41,468 nucleotides of DNA from Pseudomonas gingeri. Lineage in GTDB: Bacteria; Pseudomonadota; Gammaproteobacteria; Pseudomonadales; Pseudomonadaceae. Where the stretch lies: NCBI RefSeq assembly GCF_013386115.1, contig NZ_JACAOR010000015.1, positions 1 through 41,468 of the forward strand. The letters run 5' to 3'. Made by a program: the position numbers and the translations under genes. Below the pieces are notes generated by a model. The model was not told where the DNA came from, searched no databases, and saw only the letters and a list, made by a program, of their open reading frames with translations. This document shows, in pieces, positions 1 to 7,683 of the stretch (its first letter is position 1; each line of letters starts with the position of its first letter).

Positions 1-10
1 TAAATTCCGA

Positions 11-46
11 AACCCCAATTGCGAAAGCAGTTGGGGTTTTGTTTTT
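11..46 (+). terminator. Rho-independent terminator of an off-window gene
   Basis: The arms AACCCCAATT and AGTTGGGGTT form a stem around a short GCGAAAGC-type loop, followed by a T-rich run on the plus strand. The window begins with TAA, which could be the stop codon of a gene lying to the left, but its frame cannot be tested here. Confidence 0.8.
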
Positions 47-528
47 GCGCTGCGGAAAACCCGCGGTGATGAGGTCCTTGAGTCCTGCGGGGATCTGGCG
101 GCCGCCATCGCCGGCAAGCCGGCTCCCACAGGGGGGGCGTGGATGAGGCTGTCTCTGCGGCGTTCCGGCAAGCGTGCTCCCACAGGGGGGCGGGGGATGA
201 GGCCGTCTCTGCGGCGTCCCGGCAAACTGGCTCTCACAGGGGGCGGGGATGAGCTATCTCTGTGGCTTAATTCCATGCCCACACCCTCAGGTTTAGCCTC
301 GGGCGGGCGATATCCTGATCAGCTATACATAAAACACCAGCAGTCCCTGGGTAGCCCTGAATCGAAGAACGGTGCACAAGCTGCTCAACGGAACCCCGGG
401 TTGGTGTAAAATTGTTTGATGGCATTTTGACTCTATTTATTATCTGCACGCGAAAGTGGCAGTGAGGCTGGACCCGCTCTTGTGATTGTCCCCGGGCCCA
501 TCTTCTATTTCCCATGACAGGAATCTCG
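47..528. other. Intergenic region with no gene
   Basis: Between the first terminator and the response-regulator gene there are only the tandem REP-like units (111-270) and about 260 bp of unique sequence. A weak sigma-70-like pair, TTGTTT (412-417) and TATTTA (434-439) with a 16-bp spacer, lies in the most AT-rich part and could drive the downstream operon. The match is marginal. Confidence 0.5.
111..270. repeat. Three tandem 54-bp REP-like units
   Basis: Units begin with CCGGCAA at 111, 165 and 219, an exact 54-bp period. Each carries a variant of CCGGCAAGCCGGCTCCCACA, then a G-run, GGATGAGG and TCTCTGCGGCG. The first is closest to the Pseudomonas REP consensus and the third is the most eroded. 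The gradient suggests local duplication followed by drift. A short open frame across these units is not a credible gene because it follows the repeat. Confidence 0.8.
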
Positions 529-2133
529 ATGCTGGCGTATCACCAAAAAAGCTTTCTGATCGTCGACGATTTCTCCGATTTTCGCAGTTCAGTCAGGTCC
601 ATGCTGCGCGAGTTGGGCGTCAAGGAAGTGGACACCGCCGACACCGGGGAGCAGGCCCTGCGCATGTGTGCGCAGAAGCGCTACGATTTTGTCCTGCATG
701 ATTACCATCTCGGTGATGGCAGGAAGAATGGGCAGCAGGTGCTTGAAGACCTGATGGTCGACAAGCTGATCAGCCATGAAAGCGTGTTCGTCATGGTCAC
801 CGCGGAAAGCAGCCAGGCCATGGTACTCAGTGCCCTGGAACACGAGCCCGACGCCTACCTGACCAAGCCGTTCAACCGTGCCAGCCTTGCCCAGCGCCTG
901 GAGAAGCTGGTCCAGCGCAAGAACCTGCTCAAGCCGATCATGCAGGCACTCGACCGTGACAAACCGGCCGAAGTGCTGGCTGCCTGTACCCGCCTGACCC
1001 AGCAGGACACCCGTTTCGCACCGCTGTGCCTGCGCTATCGCGCCGACGCCATGCGCGCGCTCAACCAGAATGAGCCACTGGAACGCTTCCTCAATGGCAT
1101 CCTCAACGATCGTCCGCTGCCATGGGCTTATGCGATGCTCGGGCAACTGCTCTACAAGCGCGGCCAGATCACTCAGGCCCGGGAACTCTACGAAACCGCG
1201 CTCAAGGCCTTTCCGATGATGCCGGCGCTGTACGACGGGCTCGCCGATGTGCTGATGCAGCAGGGCGATACCCGGCGTGCCCAGAGCGTTCTGGAGGAGG
1301 CTGTACGGTTGTCCCCGCTGGCGGTACGCCGGCAGTCGTTGTTGGGCAAGCTGGCCATGGCCAACGAGGATTTCGAGAGTGCATCGAAAGCCTATCGCCA
1401 GGCCGTGTCCCAGGGCGAGCAATCACGCTTCAAGGATCCCGAAAGCAATCTCGGCCTGGCCCATGCCTTGATCAGCAAGGGCAGCGAGCGGGGCCTGGAT
1501 ACACGTACGCGGCTGGAGATCAACCAGACCCTCAGCGCGGTCGCCAAGGAAAACGCCAACGATCCGGGACTGCAGGTGCGTGCGCGCCTGATGAAGGCCA
1601 CCAGCCTGCTGCTCAATGATGCCGAAACCGCCGACAAGCTCACCGAGCAGGCGATGGCGCGTCTTGAGGGAATGGAGAACTTCATGAGTGCCGAGGCGGC
1701 CTTGCTGGTAGCCAAGCAACTGCAGCAGTTGGGCCAGGTCGATGCCGGTGCCTCGATGCTCAAGAACTGCGTGGAGATCTACGGTGACGATCCTGCTGTG
1801 ATGAAAGGGATCGCCAAACTGACCGACGACCCGGAGATCCTCGGCAGCGGCAAGGCCGCGATCGATCTCAACGTGCAGGGGGTGCGCAGCTACAAGGGCG
1901 GCAACCTGGAAGAGGCGCAGGACCTGTTCCGGCGCGCCCTGGCGCTGCAACCGAAGAATATCAGTATCGCCCTCAACGCCGCGCAGGCCCTGTTGGTGAG
2001 CGCGCAGAAGACTGCCGACGCCGCGATCCTCGAAGAGTGTCGTGCCTGCCTGAAAATGGTCGGCAAGATGCCCGACACCGATCCACGTTATGAGAGGTAT
2101 CAGAAATTGCGCATCCGGGCGTTCGGCGAATGA
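529..2133 (+). CDS. Response regulator with receiver domain and TPR output
   Basis: This 534-residue protein starts with a CheY-like receiver: acidic pair near residues 13-14, phospho-acceptor D58 in LHDYHLGDG, and a conserved lysine in YLTKPF. The rest is helical and TPR-like, with clear repeats such as AMLGQLLYKRGQ...ARELYETALKAFP, ADVLMQQGDTRRAQ and a C-terminal GNLEEAQDLFRRALALQP. There is no DNA-binding or enzymatic output, so it probably acts through protein contacts. I chose the ATG at 529 over an in-frame ATG at 514 because a Shine-Dalgarno-like CAGGA (518-522) sits correctly before 529 and nothing precedes 514. It overlaps the kinase gene by four bases (ATGA), so the two are a translationally coupled pair. 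Which process it controls cannot be read from the sequence; flagellar and polyamine genes lie downstream. Confidence 0.85.
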   Translation: MLAYHQKSFLIVDDFSDFRSSVRSMLRELGVKEVDTADTGEQALRMCAQKRYDFVLHDYHLGDGRKNGQQVLEDLMVDKLISHESVFVMVTAESSQAMVLSALEHEPDAYLTKPFNRASLAQRLEKLVQRKNLLKPIMQALDRDKPAEVLAACTRLTQQDTRFAPLCLRYRADAMRALNQNEPLERFLNGILNDRPLPWAYAMLGQLLYKRGQITQARELYETALKAFPMMPALYDGLADVLMQQGDTRRAQSVLEEAVRLSPLAVRRQSLLGKLAMANEDFESASKAYRQAVSQGEQSRFKDPESNLGLAHALISKGSERGLDTRTRLEINQTLSAVAKENANDPGLQVRARLMKATSLLLNDAETADKLTEQAMARLEGMENFMSAEAALLVAKQLQQLGQVDAGASMLKNCVEIYGDDPAVMKGIAKLTDDPEILGSGKAAIDLNVQGVRSYKGGNLEEAQDLFRRALALQPKNISIALNAAQALLVSAQKTADAAILEECRACLKMVGKMPDTDPRYERYQKLRIRAFGE

Positions 2134-2822
2134 GTGGCGATGACCAGGGGCTGGATTTTTCCACGGTAATCGCCTCGACCGTGCACGATATGAAGAACTC
2201 GCTGGCGATGCTGATGCAAGCCCATGGCCAGTGGCAAAGCCGCCTGCCCGCGAGTCAGCGCGAGGTCCCCGAGCACGGGGTCATCGAGTATGAGTTCGCT
2301 CACCTCAACAGCATGCTGGTACAACTGCTGGGCCTGTACAAGCTGGGAGTCAATCAGCTACCGCTGCGCCCCGACTACCATGAAATGGACGATTTCATCG
2401 AGGCGCAACTGGCGTGCCGTCAGGAAGTCCTGAGCAGTCGCGGGATTGTCGCCAGCTACGAGGTCGACGATTTCAGCCCGCTGGGTTTCTTCGACCGGGA
2501 GCTGATCGGCTCGGTCGTTGGTAATATCGTCACCAATGCCATTCGCTATGCCTGTCATGCCTTGCTGATCGGTGTGCGTGAAGAGGGCGAACAACTGGTA
2601 GTGACCATCAATGACGATGGTCCGGGCTACCCGGCACAGATGCTCGAGCGGCAGGCGGACTATGTGCAGGGCATCAACCCCACCACGGGCAGTACCGGCC
2701 TGGGTCTGTATTTCGCGGCACGTATTGCCGCCCTGCATGAGCGCAACGGCGTGCGCGGGCGAATCGAGATCGGCAATGGCGGCACTCTCGGCGGTGCATT
2801 GTTCAGCCTCTATCTTCCCTGA
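2130..2822 (+). CDS. Small soluble sensor histidine kinase
   Basis: The 230-residue protein has an H-box-like HDMKNS with H19 almost at the N terminus, an N-box (NIVTNAIRYA), a G1 box (INDDGPGYP) and a glycine lid (TGSTGLGLYFAARI). These give a DHp-like helix followed by a HATPase_c domain. No transmembrane helix, PAS, GAF or HAMP segment precedes the histidine, so it has no sensor of its own and must take its signal from a partner, plausibly the TPR part of the regulator encoded just upstream. The start overlaps that gene's stop (ATGA). No terminator follows directly; the next gene has its own promoter. Confidence 0.85.
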   Translation: MSGDDQGLDFSTVIASTVHDMKNSLAMLMQAHGQWQSRLPASQREVPEHGVIEYEFAHLNSMLVQLLGLYKLGVNQLPLRPDYHEMDDFIEAQLACRQEVLSSRGIVASYEVDDFSPLGFFDRELIGSVVGNIVTNAIRYACHALLIGVREEGEQLVVTINDDGPGYPAQMLERQADYVQGINPTTGSTGLGLYFAARIAALHERNGVRGRIEIGNGGTLGGALFSLYLP

Positions 2823-2846
2823 ACCAGGCTTTTTCCTCGCCCCTGC

Positions 2847-2876
2847 TTGAAATCCCGAACAGGTGGTGCGTATTTT
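2847..2876 (+). promoter_or_regulatory. Candidate sigma-70 promoter of the glutamine-synthetase-like gene
   Basis: TTGAAA (2847-2852) and TATTTT (2871-2876) are separated by 18 bp, 45 bp before the ATG. The match is reasonable for a housekeeping promoter, but is by eye only. Confidence 0.45.
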
Positions 2877-2903
2877 GTACGGGACGCCGTTCACGGCTTG
2901 TAC

Positions 2904-2911
2904 AACAACAA
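2904..2911 (+). promoter_or_regulatory. Hfq/Crc catabolite-repression (CA) motif overlapping the RBS
   Basis: AACAACAA fits AAnAAnAA exactly and its last bases are the first of the Shine-Dalgarno AAGGA (2910-2914). In pseudomonads Hfq with Crc binds such A-rich motifs at translation starts and blocks ribosome loading when preferred carbon sources are present. The position here is textbook; function is inferred. Confidence 0.6.
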
Positions 2912-2921
2912 GGATTGAGTC

Positions 2922-4265
2922 ATGACGACCGATGGCCAGAGTTCACTCGCGCAGCGATTGACCGGCATTGATGAGATTGAATGTGTCACGCCCGACCTCA
3001 ATGGCGTACCGCGCGGCAAGGTAATGACCGCCGAAGGTTTCCTCGAGGGACGGCGTTTGCAGATGGCCCGCGGGGTGCTGTTGCAGTGCATCATGGGCGG
3101 TTACCCACCCGCGCGTTTTTACGGCAGCGACGATGGCGACCTGGCCCTCAATGCCGATCCGCAGCAGATCCATCGCCTGCCCTGGAGCCAGCAGCCCCGT
3201 GCCCTGGCGATCTGCGACGCGGACGAACTGACAGGTGAGAGCTCCCGCCTGTCGACCCGTGGTCAGCTCAAGGCGGTCATCGCCCGCTATGCGGCGCGTG
3301 GCCTGGCGCCGGTGGTGGCGACCGAGCTGGAGTTCTTTGTCTTCGCGCCCAATACCGATCCGAGCCAACCCTTCCTGCCGCCCGTGGGCCTCGATGGTCG
3401 TCGCGAGGACGGTCATTCGGCCTTCAGTGTCAGTTCCAATAACGGCTTGCGGCCGTTTTTCAGCGAGGTCTATGCGTGCATGGCGGCGCTCGGTCTGCCG
3501 CGCGACACCTTCATGCATGAAATGGGCGTCAGCCAGTTCGAGATCAACCTGTTGCACGGTGATCCGCTGTTGCTGGCCGACCAGACCTTCCTGTTCAAGC
3601 ACCTGCTCAAGGAAGTGGCCCTCAAGCATGGCCTGACCGTGGTCTGCATGGCCAAGCCACTGGCGAAGACACCGGGCAGCTCGATGCATATTCACCAGAG
3701 CGTGGTGGAAATTGGCAGCGGGCGAAATGTCTTCAGCGATGCCGCCGGGGAACCGACCGCTATGTTCCGCCACTTTATCGGTGGGCAGCAGGCGGGCATG
3801 GCGGACTTCACCGCGCTGTTCGCGCCGAACGTGAATTCCTACCAGCGCCTGTGCCACCCGTTCGCTTCACCGAACAATGCCTGCTGGTCCCACGACAACC
3901 GGGCCGCCGGCCTGCGCATTCCGGCCAGCTCGCCGGTGGCGCGGCGGGTGGAAAACCGCCTGCCGGGAGCGGATGCCAATCCCTACCTGGCAATCGCCGC
4001 GAGCCTGGCCGCCGGGTTGCACGGGATCGAACAGAAACTGGAGCCGACGGCCGCGATCCAGGGCGAATTCGAGGTTCCGGATTCTTTGTCGCTGCCATGT
4101 ACCTTGCACGCTGCTCTGGAGCGTCTGAAACGTAGCCAGTTGGCGAAGGATCTGTTCGGCAAGGAGTTCATCGAAGGCTACATCGCTTCGAAGACCATGG
4201 AGCTGACCAGTTTCCTGGACGAAATTACTCCCTGGGAAAGGCGTGTCCTGGCCGCCCAGGCTTAG
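2922..4265 (+). CDS. Glutamine synthetase family protein, gamma-glutamylpolyamine synthetase-like (PauA/PuuA)
   Basis: The 447-residue protein belongs to the glutamine synthetase fold, subgroup PuuA/PauA, which uses ATP to join glutamate to a polyamine or other amine as the first step of its degradation. Visible landmarks are the N-terminal beta-grasp part (VTPDLNGVPRGK), the metal/glutamate motif TELEFFVFAP, HEMGVSQFEINL, the ATP-site region CMAKPLAKTPGSSMHIH, NSYQRLCHPFASPN with the following RAAGLRIP, and the C-terminal NPYLAIAASLAAGLHGIE. The length suits this subgroup. From memory, P. aeruginosa has a paralogue (pauA5) in the same place beside flgZ, which supports orthology. The AAGGA before the ATG sets the start, and the overlapping CA motif suggests Crc control. 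The exact amine substrate is unknown; the paralogues differ in specificity. Confidence 0.85.
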   Translation: MTTDGQSSLAQRLTGIDEIECVTPDLNGVPRGKVMTAEGFLEGRRLQMARGVLLQCIMGGYPPARFYGSDDGDLALNADPQQIHRLPWSQQPRALAICDADELTGESSRLSTRGQLKAVIARYAARGLAPVVATELEFFVFAPNTDPSQPFLPPVGLDGRREDGHSAFSVSSNNGLRPFFSEVYACMAALGLPRDTFMHEMGVSQFEINLLHGDPLLLADQTFLFKHLLKEVALKHGLTVVCMAKPLAKTPGSSMHIHQSVVEIGSGRNVFSDAAGEPTAMFRHFIGGQQAGMADFTALFAPNVNSYQRLCHPFASPNNACWSHDNRAAGLRIPASSPVARRVENRLPGADANPYLAIAASLAAGLHGIEQKLEPTAAIQGEFEVPDSLSLPCTLHAALERLKRSQLAKDLFGKEFIEGYIASKTMELTSFLDEITPWERRVLAAQA

Positions 4266-4272
4266 GCTCCAA

Positions 4273-4353
4273 GCGCTGTAAAAGCAATGCGCGTGGAAAT
4301 ACTGCGTTGAAAACGGACCTGTATTTCCTGTGCTCGCTACGTTTTTACAGCGC
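4273..4353. repeat. Nested palindrome (81 bp), probably a dispersed intergenic repeat
   Basis: Three perfect inverted repeats share one centre: GCGCTGTAAAA (4273-4283) with TTTTACAGCGC (4343-4353); GGAAATAC (4295-4302) with GTATTTCC (4321-4328); CGTT (4305-4308) with AACG (4312-4315). The segments between the arms pair only partly. There is no T-tract, so it is not a standard terminator. The look is that of a mobile intergenic hairpin element. Confidence 0.7.
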
Positions 4354-4422
4354 CTGGCTTTATAGTCGGGCTATCTTCTCGGGTAGTCCGAAACCTCATT
4401 CAAGGAGCCGCTCGGAACGCCG

Positions 4423-5763
4423 ATGCGCCATATCTGGAAATCCTTTCGAGCGCTTTATTTCGCCTCGCTGATGATGTTGATCGGCTCGGGTCTTCTCAGT
4501 ACCTACCTGGCCTTGCGCCTGGCGGCCGACCATGTCGACGGCCTGTGGGTCGGTGCCCTGATGGCGGCCAACTACTTCGGCCTGGTGCTGGGGGGCAAGA
4601 TCGGCCACCGGCTGATTGCACGGGTCGGACATATCCGTGCCTACGCCACCTGCGCCGGGATCGTCGGCGCGGCGGTGCTGGGCCATGGGTTGATCGATTG
4701 GCTGCCGGCCTGGCTGTTCCTGCGGATGATCGTGGGCCTGGGCATGATGTGCCAGTACATGGTCATCGAAAGCTGGCTGAACGAGCAGGCCGAGGCCAAG
4801 CAGCGCGGGGTGGTGTTCAGCGGCTACATGATCGCCTCCTACCTTGGCCTGGTGCTGGGGCAACTGATCCTGGTCATGCACCCGGCCCTCGGGCTTGAAC
4901 TGCTGATGCTGGTCGCGCTGTGCTTCGCGCTGTGCCTGGTGCCGGTGGCGATGACCCGGCGCATTCACCCGGCGCCCCTGCATCCGGCGCCGCTGGAACC
5001 ACGCTTTTTCATGAAGCGGGTGCCGCAGTCCCTGACCACGGTGATGGGCGCGGGGATCATCGTCGGCTCCTTCTATGGCCTGGCGCCGCTCTATGCCTCC
5101 CAGCAGGGGCTTTCCACCGAGCAGGTCGGTCTGTTCATGGGTTGCTGCATCTTTGCCGGCTTCCTGGTGCAGTGGCCGCTGGGCTGGCTCTCCGATCGCT
5201 ATGATCGGGCCGTGCTGATCCGCAGCGTCGCTTTCCTGCTGGCCCTGGCCTCCTTGCCGCTGGCGGTATTCTCCACGGCGCCGCTGGAAGTGCTGTTTAT
5301 CTCCGGGTTCGTGGTGTCGCTGTTGCAGTTCTGCCTGTATCCGCTGGCGGTAGCCTTTTCCAACGACCATATCGAGGGCGATCGACGGGTGTCCCTGACG
5401 GCCATGTTGCTGATGACCTACGGTATCGGTGCGAGCATGGGGCCGCTGGCGGCGGGTATCCTGATGAAGCTGTTCGGCAGCCATATGCTCTACGCGTTCT
5501 TCAGTTTCTTCGCGTTGATCCTGGTCTGGCGTATCCGGCCGAAGGCCGTGACCAACCTGCACCAGGTCGAAGATGCGCCGTTGCAGCACGTGGTCATGCC
5601 CGAAGCCATGTCGCCCCTGGGGGCGGCCCTCGATCCACGGGTCGACGAGCAGATCGTGCTGGATCAGATGTGCGACAGCGTGGTGCCCCCGGCGCCAGAG
5701 CCCGAGGTGGTTGCCGAGGTCGATGAGTCGGACCCGGAGCCGGCGCACAAATCGAGCAACTGA
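4423..5763 (+). CDS. MFS transporter, YcaD-like
   Basis: The 446-residue protein has about twelve hydrophobic segments over residues 10-385, typical of the major facilitator superfamily, with a loop 2-3 motif of the GGKIGHRLIARVG type and a second-half counterpart GWLSDRYDRAVLIR. The segment VIESWLNEQAEAKQRG after helix 4 recalls the YcaD subgroup, whose substrates are unknown. About 60 residues at the C terminus are acidic and proline-rich (PAPEPEVVAEVDESDPEPAH), presumably a cytoplasmic tail. An AGGAG (about 4403-4407) is rather far from the ATG, so initiation may be modest. A strong terminator follows, so this is likely a single-gene unit. Confidence 0.85.
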   Translation: MRHIWKSFRALYFASLMMLIGSGLLSTYLALRLAADHVDGLWVGALMAANYFGLVLGGKIGHRLIARVGHIRAYATCAGIVGAAVLGHGLIDWLPAWLFLRMIVGLGMMCQYMVIESWLNEQAEAKQRGVVFSGYMIASYLGLVLGQLILVMHPALGLELLMLVALCFALCLVPVAMTRRIHPAPLHPAPLEPRFFMKRVPQSLTTVMGAGIIVGSFYGLAPLYASQQGLSTEQVGLFMGCCIFAGFLVQWPLGWLSDRYDRAVLIRSVAFLLALASLPLAVFSTAPLEVLFISGFVVSLLQFCLYPLAVAFSNDHIEGDRRVSLTAMLLMTYGIGASMGPLAAGILMKLFGSHMLYAFFSFFALILVWRIRPKAVTNLHQVEDAPLQHVVMPEAMSPLGAALDPRVDEQIVLDQMCDSVVPPAPEPEVVAEVDESDPEPAHKSSN

Positions 5764-5773
5764 TAGCACTGAT

Positions 5774-5815
5774 GAAAAAAACGGGCCACCTGATAAGGGT
5801 GGCCCGTTTTTTTTT
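5774..5815. terminator. Bidirectional terminator between the MFS gene and flgZ
   Basis: ACGGGCCACC (5781-5790) pairs with GGTGGCCCGT (5798-5807) around TGATAAG, with an A-run on the left and nine Ts on the right. It can end transcription from both converging sides: the MFS gene on plus and flgZ on minus. Confidence 0.92.
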
Positions 5816-5835
5816 GGAGAGTGAAAGCGCCTGAC

Positions 5836-6579
5836 TCAGTAATCGTCGTCCTTGTCGAAACGCCGTGCCTCGCGCTGCAACTGGTAGACGAAACGCTCGA
5901 CCTGGCGTTGTACCAGGCCGCTCATGTTGTGGAAACGCACGCCGGCGAAGGTGGTGTTGATCCTTTCTTCGAAATGCAGGTGACGCAACTCCACGGGAGC
6001 GGTCATCGGCCCGAAGGGCAGGGCGGCGATAAAACGCTCGTAGACCTGGCCCAACTGCAGGCGGTCGGAGATATCGCCTTCGAAACGCAGCTTGCAACCG
6101 CTGGCGGAGATATCCAGCAGCTTGCCGGTGACCGGAGCCTTGAGCTTTTCACCGCTGAGCTCGACATTCACCAGGGCGGTGAGCTTCAAGGCGGCGCGAA
6201 ACGCATTGCGGCGCTGGTGGTAGACGACTTCCTGGGGGATCGTCCCACGGTAGCAGCCTTCGGTTTCGTCGATGGTCATCGGCTGGGGTTGTTCCCAGGT
6301 GATGCGCACGCCCTCGTGGAAACCTTCGACACGGAAAGGCTCGCCTGCCGACAGGAAGCGTTCGCCGTCGCGCGGCATCATTTCGTCCAGGGCCAGGGTG
6401 CCGGCCTCCCGGTCGACATCGATCACAAAACTCTGGAAGCGCTGGGTGCGTTCGTGGAACGTGATGATCAACGGGTCATGGCTTTCCTGCAGCATCCGCA
6501 GGTTGGCGGCAATTTCCAGAGGTGTGGTTAGCACCTTGGGTGGCTGCGGAGCATCGTCCGCGCTTGGGGCATTGGACAC
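5836..6579 (-). CDS. flgZ: Flagellar brake protein FlgZ (YcgR-like, PilZ domain)
   Basis: The 247-residue protein has an N-terminal YcgR-type domain (about residues 18-110) and a C-terminal PilZ domain (about 120-240). The c-di-GMP-binding motifs are both present: the arginine pair in HQRRNAFR and the D-x-S-x-x-G motif in LLDISASGCKL. In pseudomonads this protein binds c-di-GMP and acts on the flagellar motor or stators to reduce swimming. It is the last gene of the minus-strand run flgM-flgN-flgZ, about 100 bp after flgN, and ends at a shared terminator. Confidence 0.92.
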   Translation of the reverse strand: MSNAPSADDAPQPPKVLTTPLEIAANLRMLQESHDPLIITFHERTQRFQSFVIDVDREAGTLALDEMMPRDGERFLSAGEPFRVEGFHEGVRITWEQPQPMTIDETEGCYRGTIPQEVVYHQRRNAFRAALKLTALVNVELSGEKLKAPVTGKLLDISASGCKLRFEGDISDRLQLGQVYERFIAALPFGPMTAPVELRHLHFEERINTTFAGVRFHNMSGLVQRQVERFVYQLQREARRFDKDDDY

Positions 6580-6675
6580 GGTTCATCAATCTCCAGACAA
6601 AATACGACTACACGCAAAAGCCAGCATTTTGCCAGCATGTTGCGCGCCTTGGATAGAGCGCGCACCAGTTCGCTT

Positions 6676-7143
6676 TCAAGCCTGACTGAGTGGGCGAGGC
6701 TTCGCAAGCCTGGCGGTCGAGCCGCGGGCATCGTAGAGCGCGGGAGGCTCACCGCCGGTCAGGATCTTCAACTGGTTCGCGGTAGTCGCTTGCTGAACCT
6801 GGATGTTGCGTCCGTTGAGCTCGTTGGCTGCCTGGCAATCGGCCAGGAGTCGGGTGAGCACGTCGCTCTGGCTCAGCAGTTCATCGCCCACGCTCGACTG
6901 TGCGGCCAGTTGTTCCAGGCCGGCGCGATTGGTGGGCAGATTGAGGCTTGCGAGGATCTGGCTGCGCTTGCGGCCATGCTGTTCCAGCAGAATGATCAGC
7001 GCTTGCTTGCGCGCCAGAATATCTTCCAGCTCGAACATGTTGCGTCCGTGGAGCGCCAGGGATTCGGCGCGCAGCAACTCAAGCAGGTCTTGAGCTGGAG
7101 CAAAATCTTCGGTGATCAGTTGCAGTAGAGTGGTGTCGTGCAT
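6676..7143 (-). CDS. flgN: Flagellar export chaperone FlgN
   Basis: This 155-residue, largely helical protein has the features of FlgN: leucine-rich amphipathic helices in the first 110 residues (DLLELLRAESLALHGR, ALIILLEQHGRKR), a conserved late NGRNIQVQQ segment, and a loose polar C terminus. FlgN escorts the hook-associated proteins FlgK and FlgL to the export gate. It lies 48 bp after flgM, consistent with one flgMN transcript from the sigma-28 site upstream of flgM. Confidence 0.92.
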   Translation of the reverse strand: MHDTTLLQLITEDFAPAQDLLELLRAESLALHGRNMFELEDILARKQALIILLEQHGRKRSQILASLNLPTNRAGLEQLAAQSSVGDELLSQSDVLTRLLADCQAANELNGRNIQVQQATTANQLKILTGGEPPALYDARGSTARLAKPRPLSQA

Positions 7144-7191
7144 GGCTGGCCTTGGGTTTTAAGCGTCCAAAAGCCTGGCGCGGGCCGGAGC

Positions 7192-7512
7192 CTAGCGCTG
7201 GGCTTCGAAGTTGAGCAGTTTGCTGGCTACGCGGTTGCTGTCGACCTTGTAGCTGCCGTCGGCAATTGCCTGCTTCAACTCGGCCACCCGGGCGCTGTTG
7301 ACCACAGGCTGCTGCTGCAGCTTGTCAGTGACCTTTTGCAACTGCTGAGCCTCATTGCTGAGGTGTACCGATTCCCCGCTCTGGCTGACCGAGTCGGCCT
7401 GGCTGTTGACGGACGCGGACTTGCCGGCACTGTCGGCTTCCTTGCTGGCGCTGCTGCGCGTGCTGCCTGTCAGTGACGGGGCGTTATTCAAACGACTGAA
7501 ATCGATGACCAT
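7192..7512 (-). CDS. flgM: Anti-sigma-28 factor FlgM
   Basis: The 106-residue protein begins MVIDFSRLNN, has a Ser/Ala/Lys-rich disordered middle (residues about 12-50), and a C-terminal FliA-binding region with SVHLSNEAQQLQ and the helix RVAELKQAIADGSYKVDSNRVASKLL. FlgM holds FliA inactive until the hook is complete and FlgM is secreted. A longer open frame continues upstream, but I take the ATG at 7512 because it restores the usual FlgM length and has AGAGG before it. The upstream extension contains the sigma-28 promoter and cannot be coding. Confidence 0.93.
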   Translation of the reverse strand: MVIDFSRLNNAPSLTGSTRSSASKEADSAGKSASVNSQADSVSQSGESVHLSNEAQQLQKVTDKLQQQPVVNSARVAELKQAIADGSYKVDSNRVASKLLNFEAQR

Positions 7513-7549
7513 GATAAAAAAACCTCTGGGTATTTGGACGCTTGCCTTG

Positions 7550-7576
7550 TTTTCGGCCATACCCGGAAAAACTTTA
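7550..7576 (-). promoter_or_regulatory. Sigma-28 (FliA) promoter of flgMN(Z)
   Basis: On the minus strand TAAA (7576-7573), then exactly 15 bp, then GCCGAAAA (7557-7550). The consensus is TAAA-N15-GCCGATAA, so 11 of 12 fixed positions match. It lies about 40 bp upstream of the flgM ATG. FliA driving its own anti-sigma gene is the known late-flagellar feedback. Confidence 0.85.
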
Positions 7577-7683
7577 GGCTCATCTGAGAATGAGTCTGCA
7601 CGTGTCGGCTGTATCCCTGTCTGGGGCACAGTTTAGGAAAAGTGGCGACTTCGCGCCAGTTATCTACAAGGCCACTTTTCTCT

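Noticed and set aside
111..270. Tandem repeats considered as a CRISPR array
   Set aside because: The 54-bp units are contiguous with no unique spacers, and match REP sequences; no cas genes in the window.
143..409. Open frame across the tandem REP units
   Set aside because: Its repetitive Arg/Leu/Gly-rich product simply follows the DNA repeat.
4396..5769. Long minus-strand open frame opposite the MFS gene
   Set aside because: It is His/Gln/Arg-rich, typical of antisense translation of a membrane protein; no RBS and no motif.
7513..7629. N-terminal extension of FlgM
   Set aside because: It would span the sigma-28 promoter and has no RBS; ATG 7512 gives normal length.
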